Source of the DNA: Atherinomorus stipes
Taxonomy: Eukaryota; Chordata; Actinopteri; Atheriniformes; Atherinidae
Assembly: GCA_023101725.1 (NCBI GenBank)
Contig: JALJCO010010315.1
Span: forward strand, 124,001 to 188,000
DNA length: 64,000 bases
Direction of reading: 5' to 3'
In this document: in pieces, positions 37,001 to 46,110 of the stretch
How the letters are laid out: each line of letters opens with the position of its first letter
Position numbering within the stretch: position 1 is the first letter of the stretch
Position numbers and translations under genes: made by a program
Notes under the pieces: model-generated
Seen by the model: only the letters and a program-made list of their open reading frames with translations
What the model was told of the DNA's origin: nothing
The model's database searches: none

Positions 37001-38826
37001 TTAACCACAGATCTATGTACCACAGGTGTATTAACCACAGATCTATGTACCACAGGTGTATTTACCACAGATCTATGTACCACAGGTGTATTTACCACAG
37101 ATCTATGTACCGCAGGTGTATTTACCACAGATCTATGTACCACAGGTGTATTAACCACAGATCTATGTACCACAGGTGTATTTACCACAGATCTATGTAC
37201 CGCAGGTGTATTTACCACAGATCTATGTACCACAGGTGTATTTACCACAGATCTATGTACCACAGGTGTATTTACCACAGATCTATGTACCACAGGTGTA
37301 TTAACCACAGATCTATGTACCACAGGTCTATGTACCACAGGTGTATTTACCACAGATCTATGTACCACAGGTGTATTAACCACAGATCTATGTACCACAG
37401 GTCTATGTATCACAGGTGTATTTACCACAGATCTATGTACCACAGGTGTATGTACTGCAGATATACTTGCCACAGATGTATTTACTGTAGATCTATTTAC
37501 TGCAGACCTTTTAGAATGATAACTTACATGCTTACTCTGGACATTCTGATTTAACCTGTAGAACCGGTCTGGTTGGATCTGTAGAACTGGTCTGGTTGAA
37601 CTTGTAGAACCGGTCTGGTTGGATCTGTAGAACCGGTCTGATTGAACATGTATAACCGGTCTGATTGAACATGTAGAACCGGTCTGGTTGGACCTATAGA
37701 ACCAGTCTGGTTGGACCTGCATGGTGGGACCGGTTCAGACCCGATGAGTTCTGACCTGCTTCTTTGTGTCCAGGTGACTGTGGAGGACTCTCAGCTGTCT
37801 CATCTGACCCGGGACCGAGTGAAGATCCCTCAGAACCGCAGACTGCCGACTCGAGGACATCTGCTGGCCGTGGTCAGAACCCACACCTTCATCACCTCCT
37901 CCTCCTCCTCCTTTTCATGATCCTTGTTAGAACCAGAGCCAGGTTTTGCTAGACTACCAAAACCACGTCACTGTGGTACCAGCCGATCCGGCTAGATCTG
38001 GATCAGACTGGTTCTGGCACCTAGCCTGTGGTTCCTGGTTTGTCCCTCTTCTGGCTCCTGAACAGAACCAGAGAGGGTCAAAACCAGAACCCTGTCCTGT
38101 GGTGGTTGGGCTCTCTGATGCAGTTTTGGACCTGTCCTGGTTCTGGTTCTGCTGTTGACCTGGCTCTCTGTTCCTCAGGCCTCCACCTCGTCCTCAGACG
38201 GGATGCTGACTCTGGACCTGATCCAGGAAGAGGACGCTAGACCTCATCAGGGAGGGGACGGCTTGAGGGACAAGTCTCTGGACTGTCCCAGGTCCAGAAC
38301 AGACGGAGCACTGGCGACCCGGTCCAGTGAGGGTTCTGGGAAATCTCACAGCCTTCCCCGGGAGGTGGTGGAGTGGGAAAAGCCTGGCCCCGCCCACCCT
38401 GGCCCCGCCCACACACCCCAGCCAGGAAGACGCCTCACGCCCGGGGAGAAGAACCGCTGCGCCTCCATGGACGAGATCCTGTCCCAACCCGAGTCCAGAT
38501 CTGCCCAGAACCAGACCCAGCCGGCCGGGTCGGCGGCCCAAAACCAGACCCAGCCGGCCGGGTCAGCGGTGCCGATCGAGCAGCTGGTGGAGCTGATCAG
38601 GCAGAAGCTGGAGAAGACGGAGCGTCTGCTGACGGAGGTGCGGGGGGAGGGGCCCGGCGGGGGGGGGGCCGAGGCAGAGAGGCTCCTGAAGGAGGCAGCG
38701 GCGGCCTGGACCCAGGCCCGCGAGGTTCTGCAGGAGGTCAAGGAGCTGAGGGCGTTGTACCGACAGCTGGACCCTGCCCCCCCCACTGGCGCCAAACCGA
38801 GCCCTGACCGCAAGAGCCTGATGTGA
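24087..38826 (+). CDS. plekho1: Pleckstrin homology domain-containing family O member 1 (PLEKHO1/CKIP-1), 6 exons
   Basis: Coding exons are 24087-24113, 24535-24681, 33031-33171, 34458-34562, 37774-37872 and 38179-38826, all phase 0 and GT-AG. They give 388 residues (human about 409). Residues 1-9 are MKKNNSGRR. The PH domain covers about 20-135, with [35 protein letters not shown] and [12 protein letters not shown]. Residues 148-165 ([18 protein letters not shown]) match the capping-protein-interaction motif LxHxTxxRxK. Next come [13 protein letters not shown] and a C-terminal helical region from about residue 300, ending DRKSLM as in the family. PLEKHO1 binds phosphoinositides, CK2-alpha, CapZ and Smurf1 (family knowledge). 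Introns 2, 3 and 4 are mostly minisatellite. Which teleost paralogue (a or b) it is cannot be told. Confidence 0.96.
24682..25214 (+). other. plekho1 intron 2, 5' part
   Basis: Single-copy intron sequence after the GTGAGT donor. No other gene or element recognised before the 62-bp array starts. Confidence 0.5.
25215..28545. repeat. 62-bp minisatellite in plekho1 intron 2
   Basis: About 53 copies of a unit containing CATGTCCTCAGAGACCCTTA, TACACGCACAGAACGTCCTC and GCAGAACCCTTAACACACTC. Copies are over 90% alike by eye. Variants (CGCACTC for ACACTC, TTTAGCCACTC, GGCATAGAAC) recur in matching blocks, for example 26734-27300 and 27478-27950, showing copying of multi-unit segments. Three units make 186 bp, hence repeated open frames of 100-160 codons that are not genes. 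Confidence 0.97.
28560..30015. repeat. ~30-bp CATCCTGGTAGAAC minisatellite in plekho1 intron 2
   Basis: Repeats of AACATCCTGGTAGAACCTTT with CTAACATGTGG or CTAACGTAA alternate, so a dimer of about 60 bp is the regular unit between 29230 and 29820. The edges (28560-28900 and 29850-30015) are degenerate. It follows the 62-bp array after only short degenerate sequence, and the shared CAGAACnTCCT word suggests a common origin. Confidence 0.92.
30016..31404 (+). other. plekho1 intron 2, middle part
   Basis: Single-copy intron DNA with a (GT)n run at about 30197-30220, a (CA)n run at about 30990-31022 and a tandem pair of GATCCAGGTTCTGGTGGGAA units (31216-31274). No exon with supported splice sites. 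Confidence 0.5.
31405..32260. repeat. 53-bp minisatellite carrying CCAAT-box motifs, plekho1 intron 2
   Basis: Sixteen copies of a 53-bp unit made of CAGGGAACAGAAGGAGGTTA, GACAGTCGCTCGCTGCG and CTCTGATTGGCTGCTT. Fourteen carry CTGATTGGCT, the reverse of AGCCAATCAG, and two carry CCGATTGGCT. Variation is mostly at AGAAGG/AGATGG and CAGTCG/CAGTTG/CTGTCG. The array ends about 770 bp before exon 3. Confidence 0.95.
32261..33030 (+). other. plekho1 intron 2, 3' part
   Basis: Intron sequence ending in the exon 3 acceptor TGTGTGTCTGCAG. A (GAT)n run lies at 32406-32424. A frame at 32475-32699 has no family signature. Confidence 0.5.
33172..34375. repeat. 22-bp CACACCTG minisatellite filling plekho1 intron 3
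   Basis: Units of ACACCTGCACACACCTGAAT (plus AT, 22 bp) alternate with CATACACCTGCACACAC. From about 33700 rightward, units with ACATAGATATGTCTGCGC or TAGATGCGTCTGC intersperse and the pattern loosens. The array begins exactly at the exon 3 donor (ATG|GTACACCTGCACAC) and fills nearly all of intron 3, leaving about 80 bp before exon 4. The reverse strand is open as a Cys-rich polymer, which is artefact. Confidence 0.95.
34563..35650 (+). other. plekho1 intron 4, 5' part
   Basis: Intron DNA with repeated CCTGCAGG/GTCCTGC words and a 46-bp palindrome (35139-35184, separate entry). A C11 run is at 35467-35477. No exon found. Confidence 0.5.
35139..35184. repeat. 46-bp near-perfect palindrome
   Basis: The left arm 35139-35161 (AGGGATCCCCAGTTCCGGTC then CTC) and the right arm 35162-35184 are reverse complements with one mismatch and no spacer. 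GTGTAGAA flanks it on both sides in direct orientation (35131 and 35187), so it resembles two inverted ends of a MITE brought together. Confidence 0.9.
35655..37500. repeat. 30-bp minisatellite in plekho1 intron 4
   Basis: About 60 copies of a 30-bp unit, CAGGTGTATTTACCACAGAT followed by CTATGTACCA. The main variants are TTAACC for TTTACC and CATAGG or CGCAGG for CACAGG. Half-unit insertions (CACAGGTCTATGTAC) occur near 36040, 36800, 36870, 37320 and 37400. Every unit has the palindrome AGATCT. Because 30 is ten codons, both strands are open for over 600 codons (HRSMYHRC one way, [10 protein letters not shown] the other). These are not genes. Confidence 0.97.
37556..37735. repeat. ~23-bp GAACCGGTCTGGTTGGA repeat
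   Basis: About seven imperfect copies of TGTAGAACCGGTCTGGTTGG, ending 40 bp upstream of plekho1 exon 5. The array is degenerate. Confidence 0.85.
38503..38568 (+). repeat. plekho1: In-frame 33-bp duplication in plekho1 exon 6
   Basis: Two adjacent 33-bp copies (38503-38535 and 38536-38568) differ at two positions and encode [11 protein letters not shown] twice, in the variable linker between the LDLIQEED block and the C-terminal helix. The duplication keeps the frame, so it changes only linker length. Confidence 0.93.
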
Positions 38827-40077
38827 CCCAGAACCAGTCCAGAACCTGCTGCGGGACCGAGACCAGAACTTATTTAAACTATGTTCAAACTGAGGCAGGC
38901 TGGTGTCCAGGTCCAGAATCGTCCTCAGAACCACCTGCAGGTGTTTCAGAGGAAGAACCGGTCGGACCCACCTGGCTCCGGTCGGACCGGGTCAGGTCGT
39001 ACGGTTTGGGTTGGTCCGTCTCCGGTTGGACCGACCCAGCTCCTGTCAGACCAACCCGGATCTTGTCGGACTGACCCGGCTCTGGACAGGTCCAGAACCA
39101 ACCTGTAGGTTCATACGGTTCTGGTTGGTCGGTCTCCGGTCAGACTGACCCGGCTCCAGTCAGAGTGAAAATGTGCCAAGAGCAGCGTTCTTATTCTGGA
39201 CCATCCTCAGGCATCAGTTTGGACCTTCTGGTTCTGTTTAATGCAGCTGGACATCAGGCCAGATCAGAACCAGCCTAGTTCTAATGAACTGGTTCTTCTG
39301 GAACACTCACAAGAACAAATGTTCTGACCCGTAGGGGTCCGGTTTTGTTCAGCAGACGGAACCTCTGTTTCAGGTCACCAAGTCGCTGGTTCTGATGGAC
39401 CACCTGCCTGTTTAATACCAAGGTTCTGGTTCTTTCGGGACCAGGTGTTGTACTGGTTCTGATCCAGTTACAGATGGATCCGGTTCCATTCGGTACGATA
39501 ATGGACCTCTATGCACAGTTGTACTTTCTGAGCCGTCCAGAACCTCTTCCTCTGTGAATGTGAAGCGGGAAACTCAGGAACCTGAACGACAGAACCCGAC
39601 CCAGCCAGATGCATCATCAGTTTGGATCAGAACCACCTGCTGACATCTCAACTCCAAACAGGTTCAAACACCTGTTACTATGGCAACGGCAGCAATGATA
39701 AGCTGAACTGTTTATGATGACGGTGGTTCTGATCCAGTTCAGACAGAAACATTCTGATGCTAACCGGGCCGTCGGATCAGATAAAGTTTATTTTTTTTAA
39801 CCAGACTTATTCTTCAAGCCGCTTCTGAAGCCTTCAGAACCACAGACCGGTTCTGTGGTGTAAATCGGGTCTCGGGTTTAGCAAACACAGTCCAGCGGTA
39901 CTGATTAGTTCTGTGTGAGCGGCCCGGTCCGAATCAGGATGATCCTTCATACCGTCTTCCTGCTGTTTGTTCTTTTCTGTGCCCGTCGCCTTACAATGGA
40001 CAATAGGGACAAGGTCCCATGGGGGGACGGGGGGACGGGAGACAAAGTCCTGTAGAGACGCGATCCCCTTGTGCTAA
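38827..40077 (+). other. plekho1: plekho1 3' UTR (inferred)
   Basis: The sequence after the TGA contains a degenerate CCGGTCGGACC-type repeat at about 38955-39170 and otherwise unique sequence up to the first AATAAA at 40078. There is no intervening gene. The assignment as UTR is inferred from the distance to the signal. Confidence 0.5.
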
Positions 40078-40083
40078 AATAAA
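40078..40083 (+). terminator. plekho1: Candidate plekho1 poly(A) signal
   Basis: AATAAA at 1.25 kb after the stop codon, followed by a (GT)n tract at about 40134-40157. A second AATAAA is at 40274-40279. Neither can be confirmed without transcript data. Confidence 0.5.
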
Positions 40084-40499
40084 AAAACTACAAACTGAAC
40101 CTGATTTGTCTCTTTCTGCTGTTGATGAAGAGTGTGTGTGTGTGTGTGTGTGTGTGTTCCTGTTGCTAGGCAACCTGCCACAGCTGAGTGGGACAACACC
40201 TGCAGTTAACACCTGGGTTGTTACAGAACTCCGAGTGACATCATCCTGATTGGTTCCTGCTGCAGGTGTGAAAAATAAAATCAAGCTGCTCGAGTTTCCC
40301 GCTGAACATCAGAGGGACTATTTTCAGCTGCGGAGAAATCTGGTCCCAGGTGCGCGTGAGAGGGGGGGGCAACACCTGCAGCAGGCTGAGAGATGATGGT
40401 GGTGTGACCTCGGAGTGAGAACCTGCTTCACCACATTTACCTGAGAGTGAAGACGTACCCGTCTTCCTATACATATAAATATATAAACATCCTCTCACC

Positions 40500-40955
40500 T
40501 GTCTGACATCCAGGTGAGAAGATGTCAGACCAGTGTGACAATGAAGTCAGACAGGTGAGATGATGATGACGTCAGACAGGTAAGATGATGATGTCAGACA
40601 GGTGAGATGATGATGACGTCAGACAGGTGAGATGATGTCAGACAGGTGAGATGATGTCAGACAGGTGACATGATGATGATGTCAGACAGGTGACATGATG
40701 ATGTCAGACAGGTGTGATGATGTCAGACAAGTGAGATGATGTCAGACAGGTGTGATGATGTCAGACAGGTGAGATGATGTCAGACAGGTTTGATGATGTC
40801 AGACAGGTGAGATGATGTCAGACAGGTGAGATGATGTCAGACAGGTGTGATGATGTCAGACAGGTGAGATGATGATGATGATGTCAGACAGGTGAGATGA
40901 TGATGATGTCAGACAGGTGAGATGTCAGACAGGTGTGATGATGTCACACAGGTAT
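40500..40955. repeat. ~19-bp GATGATGTCAGACAGGTGA minisatellite
   Basis: About 22 copies of ATGATGTCAGACAGGTGAG with GATGAT length variation. At 40567-40574 and 40615-40622 the variant TGACGTCA is a consensus CRE palindrome. Every unit has a CAGGTG E-box. The array lies between the convergent plekho1 and anp32e genes. Confidence 0.92.
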
Positions 40956-40961
40956 GAGGAC

Positions 40962-41290
40962 AGTGGCTCAGGTGGTAGAGCAGGTCAGTCAATGATGAAA
41001 GGATTGGTGGTTTGAATCCTGATCCCCCAGCCGTATGTCGTGTCTTTGGGCAGGACGCTTCACCCTCCTTGCCTGCAGTGGGGGGGCCCCACTGGTGTAT
41101 GAATGTGTGTGAATGTTCCGGTGGTGGTCGGAGGCGTGAAATGGCTGCCAGGCTTCCGTCAGTCTGTCCGAGGGCAGCGTGGCTACAGACTTAGCTTACC
41201 ATCACACGTATGACTGAGGAGTGAGTGAATAATGGACCTTCTGTGGGCGCTTTGAGTGCCTTAAAAACCGCGATATAATTCTGATCCATT
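40962..41290 (+). mobile_element. tRNA-derived SINE
   Basis: The 5' head has RNA polymerase III-type boxes: A box TGGCTCAGGTGGTAGAGCAGG-like (40966-40986) and B box GGTTTGAATCC (41009-41019). The body contains GTGTCTTTGGGCAGGACGCT, then CTTCACCCTCCTTGCCTGC and ACTGGTGTATGAATGTGTGT, and ends in CTTTGAGTGCCTTAAAAACC with GATATAAT. This follows the known layout of a widespread teleost tRNA-SINE. The copy is near full length but mutated. Confidence 0.85.
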
Positions 41291-41884
41291 CGTATTATTT
41301 CCTGATGTCTCTCTGAACCTTCTGTTGCTGATGTCGAGAAGCAAAGTCCCGTTTACAGGAAAGGAAACATGGCCGCCTAAAGATGGCGCTGTGACATCAT
41401 CTTGTGTGTCGTGGTGGACACGCAGGGCGGGACAATCTGAGTGACGCCTGCCGGGATGTGGATCAGGACGTCTGACGTGAATCGCTGTTTTAATCCAGCC
41501 TCTAAAACTTTGGAATCCCGTTGCTATGACAACAGTGTCTGACAGCAACTCCAAGTGGAGGAGACGCCAGATTCAGTTGCCATGGTAAGAGACTTGAGGA
41601 CTTCCCTTGCTTCCTGGACCAGAACCCAGCTACTATTCAACCGGACTGGTTTGTGGACCAGAACCCGTTTTAGCTCCGAGGTGTCCAAACTTCTGCAGCC
41701 AGCTTCCTGGATGGTTTCAGGTCAGAGGTGACATCACAGGAGGGAAGTTTGTCCCAGTCTGGTCATGTGACGGGCAGCTCATCAGACCTCATAAAACCCC
41801 CTATCAGAGCAGACCCTGCTGTCACCATGGTAACGCAGTGAAAGACCACAGTAAATAGAGCAGCGCCGCCCTCTGCAGGCCGAC
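41291..41884. other. Spacer between SINE and minisatellite
   Basis: No supported gene or element ends. CCATGGTAACGCAGTGAAAG near 41826 and TTGCCATGG near 41577 are of unclear significance. Confidence 0.4.
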
Positions 41885-42420
41885 TGGAGGAAGTAGAAAA
41901 CCTGGACCAGGAGCAAACCTGGAGACCTGGACCAGGAGGAAACCTGGAGACCTGGACCAGGAGGAAGTAGAAAACCTGGACCAGGAGGAAACCTGGAGAC
42001 CTGGACCAGGGGGAAACCTGGAGACCTGGATTAGGAGGAAGTAGAAAACCTGGACCAGGAGGAAACCTGGAGACCTGGATTAGGAGGAAGTAGAAAACCT
42101 GGACCAGGAGGAAACCTGGAGACCTGGACCAGGAGGAAACCTGGAGACCTGGACCAGGAGGAAATCTGGAGACCTGGACCAGGAGGAAGTAGAAAACCTG
42201 GACCAGGGGGAAACCTGGAGACCTGGACCAGGAGGAAGTAGAAAACCTGGACCAGGAGGAAACCTGGAGACCTGGACCAGGAGGAAGTAGAAAACCTGGA
42301 CCAGGAGGAAATCTGGAGACCTGGACCAGGAGGAAGTAGAAAACCTGGACCAGGAGGAAACCTGGAGACCTGGACCAGGAGGAAGTAGAAAACCTGGACC
42401 AGGAGGAAATCTGGAGACCA
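41885..42420. repeat. CCTGGACCAGGAGGAAGT minisatellite
   Basis: Alternating words CCTGGACCAGGAGGAAGTAG-AAAA and CCTGGACCAGGAGGAAACCTGGAGA-type units give a compound array of about 20-48 bp periods. CCTGG/CCAGG palindromes recur in each unit. The reverse strand is open as a Pro-Gly-Phe-rich polymer, an artefact. Confidence 0.93.
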
Positions 42421-42536
42421 GTCCAGAACACCATCACCAAATCTAAAAACAGTCAACAACCACAAATATCCTTCTGATTTAGAATTATTGGCAAAACCTC
42501 CATATTCTGAGTGTAGTCATGTGAAATATACTGATA

Positions 42537-42537
<1 letters not shown>

Positions 42538-42595
<58 letters not shown>

Positions 42596-42646
42596 TATAA
42601 TATATACACACATACACACACACACACACATATATGTATGTATGTG
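42538..42646. repeat. (TA)n and (CA)n microsatellite
   Basis: About 23 TA dinucleotides (42541-42586), then mixed ATATAC/ACACAC, CA repeats and TATGTATGTATG. It is followed by GGGGCTGTCAAAAAGATTAA, which resembles one end of a common teleost MITE, with no partner end found. Confidence 0.9.
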
Positions 42647-42772
42647 GGGCTGTCAAAAAGATTAATCATGGTTAATCACATTACTTTTATCACTTCTAGA
42701 ACATATCTAGGATTAAAGGTGTCTCACCGAGAATTCTGCATTTACCTTTAGTAGACTAGACGACTTAGTACT

Positions 42773-44264
42773 GAACACGTCAACATTTTTCTCAGAAAAT
42801 ATATTTCTAGTGGAGCTATTGACATGAATTTTTCACCAGATGTCGGCAACAACCCAAGTAATGCACACATACAAAGAAATCTTAACATTTATCTCCATAA
42901 TATAGTGAAATGACACAGGGAATAAATATTGAATACCTTTACTGAAATTTATTTAATACTTAGTGTAAAAACCTTTGTTGGTGGTTTCAGCATCCAGACG
43001 CCTCCTGTATGGAGAAACCAGTGGAAAACGTTGCTCAGGTGTGATTTTGGTCCATTCTTCCACAAACTGCCTTCAAATCTTCAAGGTTCAGGGTCTCTTC
43101 TGTCAACTCGGGTCTTTACTTCTTTTGGGTTGGATGATTAACTGGTCCATTCTAGCAGCTTTATCTGCTTCTTCTTAAAGCAGGTGAGTGTTTCTTGGCT
43201 GTGTGGTGGGACGGTCGTCTTGCTGAAAGATCCAGCCTCTTTTCATCTTCAGCAGATTCTGGTCCAGAATGTCTCTCTACTTTCCTCCATTCATTCTTCC
43301 TTCAATCATATGACGTCTGCCAGAACCACATGCTGAAAAACAGCCCCCACCATGATGCTCCCACCTCCAAACTTCACTGTTTCTATGTTTTTTTTGGTGC
43401 CGTTTCTCCTCCAAACATGTTGTGTACTATGACATCCGAAGAGTTCAGTTCTGGTCTCATATGACCAGACTATGTTTTCCAGAATCTCATGGGTTTGTCC
43501 AGATGTTGTGCTGCAAACTTCAAACCAGCATCAACCTGCTTCTTCTTCAGAAATGGAGTCTTGCGTGGTGTGCGTGCATGAAGGCCATGGCGGTTGTGTG
43601 CATTGCTTCTTGTTTTCTCTGAAACAACTGTAGCTGCTGGTTCCAGGTCTTTCTGAAGCTCTCCACGAGTGGTCCTGGGCTGTTGGAGAACCTTTCTGAT
43701 GATTGTTCTGACTCCTCTGTCTGAAATCTTGTGAGGAGCACCTGGCCGTGGCCGCTTTATGACCATGCCGTGTTCTTTCCACTTCCGGATGATGGTCCCA
43801 ATGGTGCTCACTGGAACTTTCACAAGTTTACAAATGCACCTGGAACCAATGCCTTCAGTGTGTTTGCAATAATAAGGTTGCGTAGGTCTTTAGACAGCTC
43901 TTTGCTTTTACCCATCATGCAATGCTTCTTGTCTGACACCTTGGTGATGAGAAACCTTTTTAAAGGCATCAATCAGGACTAAAAAAGCTGATATTACTTT
44001 GCACTGATAGGAGACAGGATTACTTTCTAAATACTGACAGACTCCAGCTGCTTTCTTGGCTTTCACATCTTTTTGTCTCCAGATCTTCATGTATTTAATA
44101 CCTATTCCCTGTTTCACTATATTACACATAACTTCATTGATGGACAAAAATCTTAGGATTTCTTTGGATGTGTGCATTACTTGGGTTGTTGCTGACATCT
44201 GGTGAAAATTTCATGTCAATATCTCTACTAGAAATATATTTCTGAGAAAAATGTTGACGTGTTC
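42773..44264 (-). mobile_element. Decayed Tc1-like transposon with ~200-bp inverted repeats
   Basis: The left end (GAACACGTCAACATTTTTCT onward to about 42960) is the inverse complement of the right end (about 44085-44264), with shared blocks such as ATATTTCTAGT, CACCAGATGTC and CAACCCAAGTAATGCACAC. The limits are set where the match stops and may miss a few outer bases. The interior is a broken minus-strand transposase. Confidence 0.85.
43470..43823 (-). pseudogene. Tc1-like transposase fragment
   Basis: A 117-codon frame reads the paired helix-turn-helix region, MKVPVSTIGTIIRKWKEHGM, then KRPRPGAPHKISDRGVRTII and HNRHGLHARTPRKTPFLKKK. This is the DNA-binding half of a Tc1-like transposase with GRPRK-type hook residues PRPGAP. 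Downstream on the minus strand (43450 to about 43000) the catalytic half is recognisable only as short pieces interrupted by stops. The gene is dead. Confidence 0.9.
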
Positions 44265-44309
44265 ACACTTTTCTCCCGGTATACATACATGTATGTTTTA
44301 TAGATAGAT

Positions 44310-44515
44310 GTTATATTGTCCTACCGTGATGAGACCCCGGACACGCTGGAGGGACTGCTTCTCCCGGCTGGTCTGGGAATGCTTCGGGATCCCCTGGATG
44401 AGCTGGTGGATGTGGCTGGGGAGAGGGAAGCCTGGGCTTCCCTGCGTGGGCAGCTGCCCCGCGAGCGGACCTCGGATAAGCAGCAGAAGACGGATGGATG
44501 GCTGATTCTGTTCTG
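44310..44515 (+). mobile_element. LINE 3'-end fragment
   Basis: The sequence reads TLEGLLLPAGLGMLRDPLDE and LVDVAGEREAWASLRGQLPR, ending in GATAAGCAGCAGAAGACGGA-TGGATGG. It matches the frequent fish LINE tail that ends ..GGATAAGCGGAAGAAGATGGATGG. Only the last roughly 200 bp are present. Confidence 0.7.
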
Positions 44516-45699
44516 AGCCCGTTTGTTGTTTACCTCTGCCGGGCAGGTAATGTTTTCAGTAGCATTTGTTGGTTTGTCTGTCTGTCAGCAACTTTACGGA
44601 AAAAAGTTCTGGACGGATTGACCTGAAATCTTCACCAGTCGTGTGTCTCAGCACAAGAACAAACCCATTAAATGTTGGTGGTGATCCGGATCAGCTTCTG
44701 GATCCAGGAATGTTCTGAAGGATTCTTTATCATTGTGAGGTCGGCCATGTTGGAAAGGCTGTTGATGAGGCGTGAGCGCCCTCTTGTGGCAGAAGTGTGA
44801 AGCTGCTACTGAGCACATGATGTCAGGGTGCAGAAATGAAACTTATGAGCAGCAGAGAAGACGTTTGGACAGACTTCTAGCAGGTGAAGATGGTGAACTG
44901 TGTGCGTCTGTGAAGAACCGGAAGTAACTAGTTGTATTTCTGCCTTTACAGGATGTTTATTTAGCCTTTAATGTTATTTAGCTGATTTGCTTATTCAGAA
45001 GTTTCCTCCATTCACCATGCGCCTTTTTATGCTATTAAACTAGCTGACCTGCTACATGCCAGTTACTGGAACTGTTAGCATCACATATGCATGTTTAGTC
45101 CTAACTGTAAGAGATTTATTAGTAATAATTAATACCTTGAATGTGTTTATTTGCTGAACGAATGTTCCTCATTGCTTTATATTTGTGTTTATAGACCAAA
45201 CTCACTTCCATCCACATTCACCTTAACCAGTCTGGAATTCCACCTGGAAGCCTGTTGTTTGTTGCATTACTGTGCTGTTGTGATTAAGAGTGACCAGTAA
45301 AGACAGTTAACTGTACAAGCGAGTCCTGTGTGTCCTGACCGACACCCCCGTGGTGAACATCAAACCTCCTTACCAACGCCTGAACACTCTTACATCATCA
45401 TCACCCTGATAGGACACATTTTAGGAATTGTTCCATAAAACTCCGTACAAATGCCCGAGTGTTTGTTAAAAAAAGAAAATTACAGGAAAGGATCTCAATG
45501 AGTTCTGTAATGTTTCCAAAGTTGATCCAGATCCAGAGAAAATTCAGGATACTTTGATCCAGAACACACAAAAGTAAAGGAGTCGAGCTGATTGGTGGAG
45601 GTCTGCGCTCTCCGAGTGCTTTTCTAGTTTCTGATGTTTTCTGATGTCCAGCGAAAATGAAACATGTTTGACGGTGTTTCAGATCTTTTCTGGTTCTGA
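44516..45699. other. Spacer with interspersed-repeat traces
   Basis: The segment 44530-44760 (ACCTCTGCCGGGCAGGTAAT onward) resembles a dispersed repeat of unknown class. No coding exon found. An AT-rich remainder follows. Confidence 0.4.
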
Positions 45700-46090
45700 T
45701 GCACAGCCGGACACACGGACAGGAAACGGGTCGGGTTCTGGTTCGGACACACGGACAGGAAACGGGTCGGGTTCTGGTTCGGACACACGGACAGGAAACG
45801 GGTCGGGTTCTGGTTCGGACACACGGACAGGAAACTGGTCGGGTTCTGGTTCGGACACACGGACAGGAAACGGGTCGGGTTCTGGTTCGGACACACGGAC
45901 AGGAAACGGGTCGGGTTCTGGTTCGGACACACGGACAGGAAACGGGTCGGGTTCTGGTTCGGACACACGGACAGGAAACGGGTCGGGTTCTGGTTCGGAC
46001 ACACGGACAGGAAACGGGTCGGGTTCTGGTTCGGACACACGGACAGGAAACGGGTCGGGTTCTGGTTCGGACACACGGACAGGAAACAGT
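45700..46090. repeat. 36-bp minisatellite just downstream of anp32e
   Basis: About 11 almost identical copies of CGGACACACGGACAGGAAAC plus GGGTCGGGTTCTGGTT. One copy has AACTGG for AACGGG. It is 12 codons long, so frames are open on both strands. It starts about 15 bp beyond the inferred anp32e poly(A) signal. Confidence 0.96.
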
Positions 46091-46104
46091 TGGGTTTCAG
46101 TGGT

Positions 46105-46110
46105 TTTATT
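46105..46110 (-). terminator. anp32e: Candidate anp32e poly(A) signal
   Basis: On the minus strand AATAAA lies about 1.18 kb after the anp32e stop codon, giving a 3' UTR through 46111-47290. The 36-bp array follows at once. Confidence 0.55.

Noticed and set aside
35407..37722. Open frames of 652 (+) and 771 (-) codons
   Set aside because: Translations of a 30-bp intronic array; periodic, compositionally extreme, no splice or family support.
38194..38934. Minus-strand and other-frame open readings across plekho1 exon 6
   Set aside because: Shadows of the real plus-strand exon, which matches the PLEKHO1 C-terminus through KSLM.
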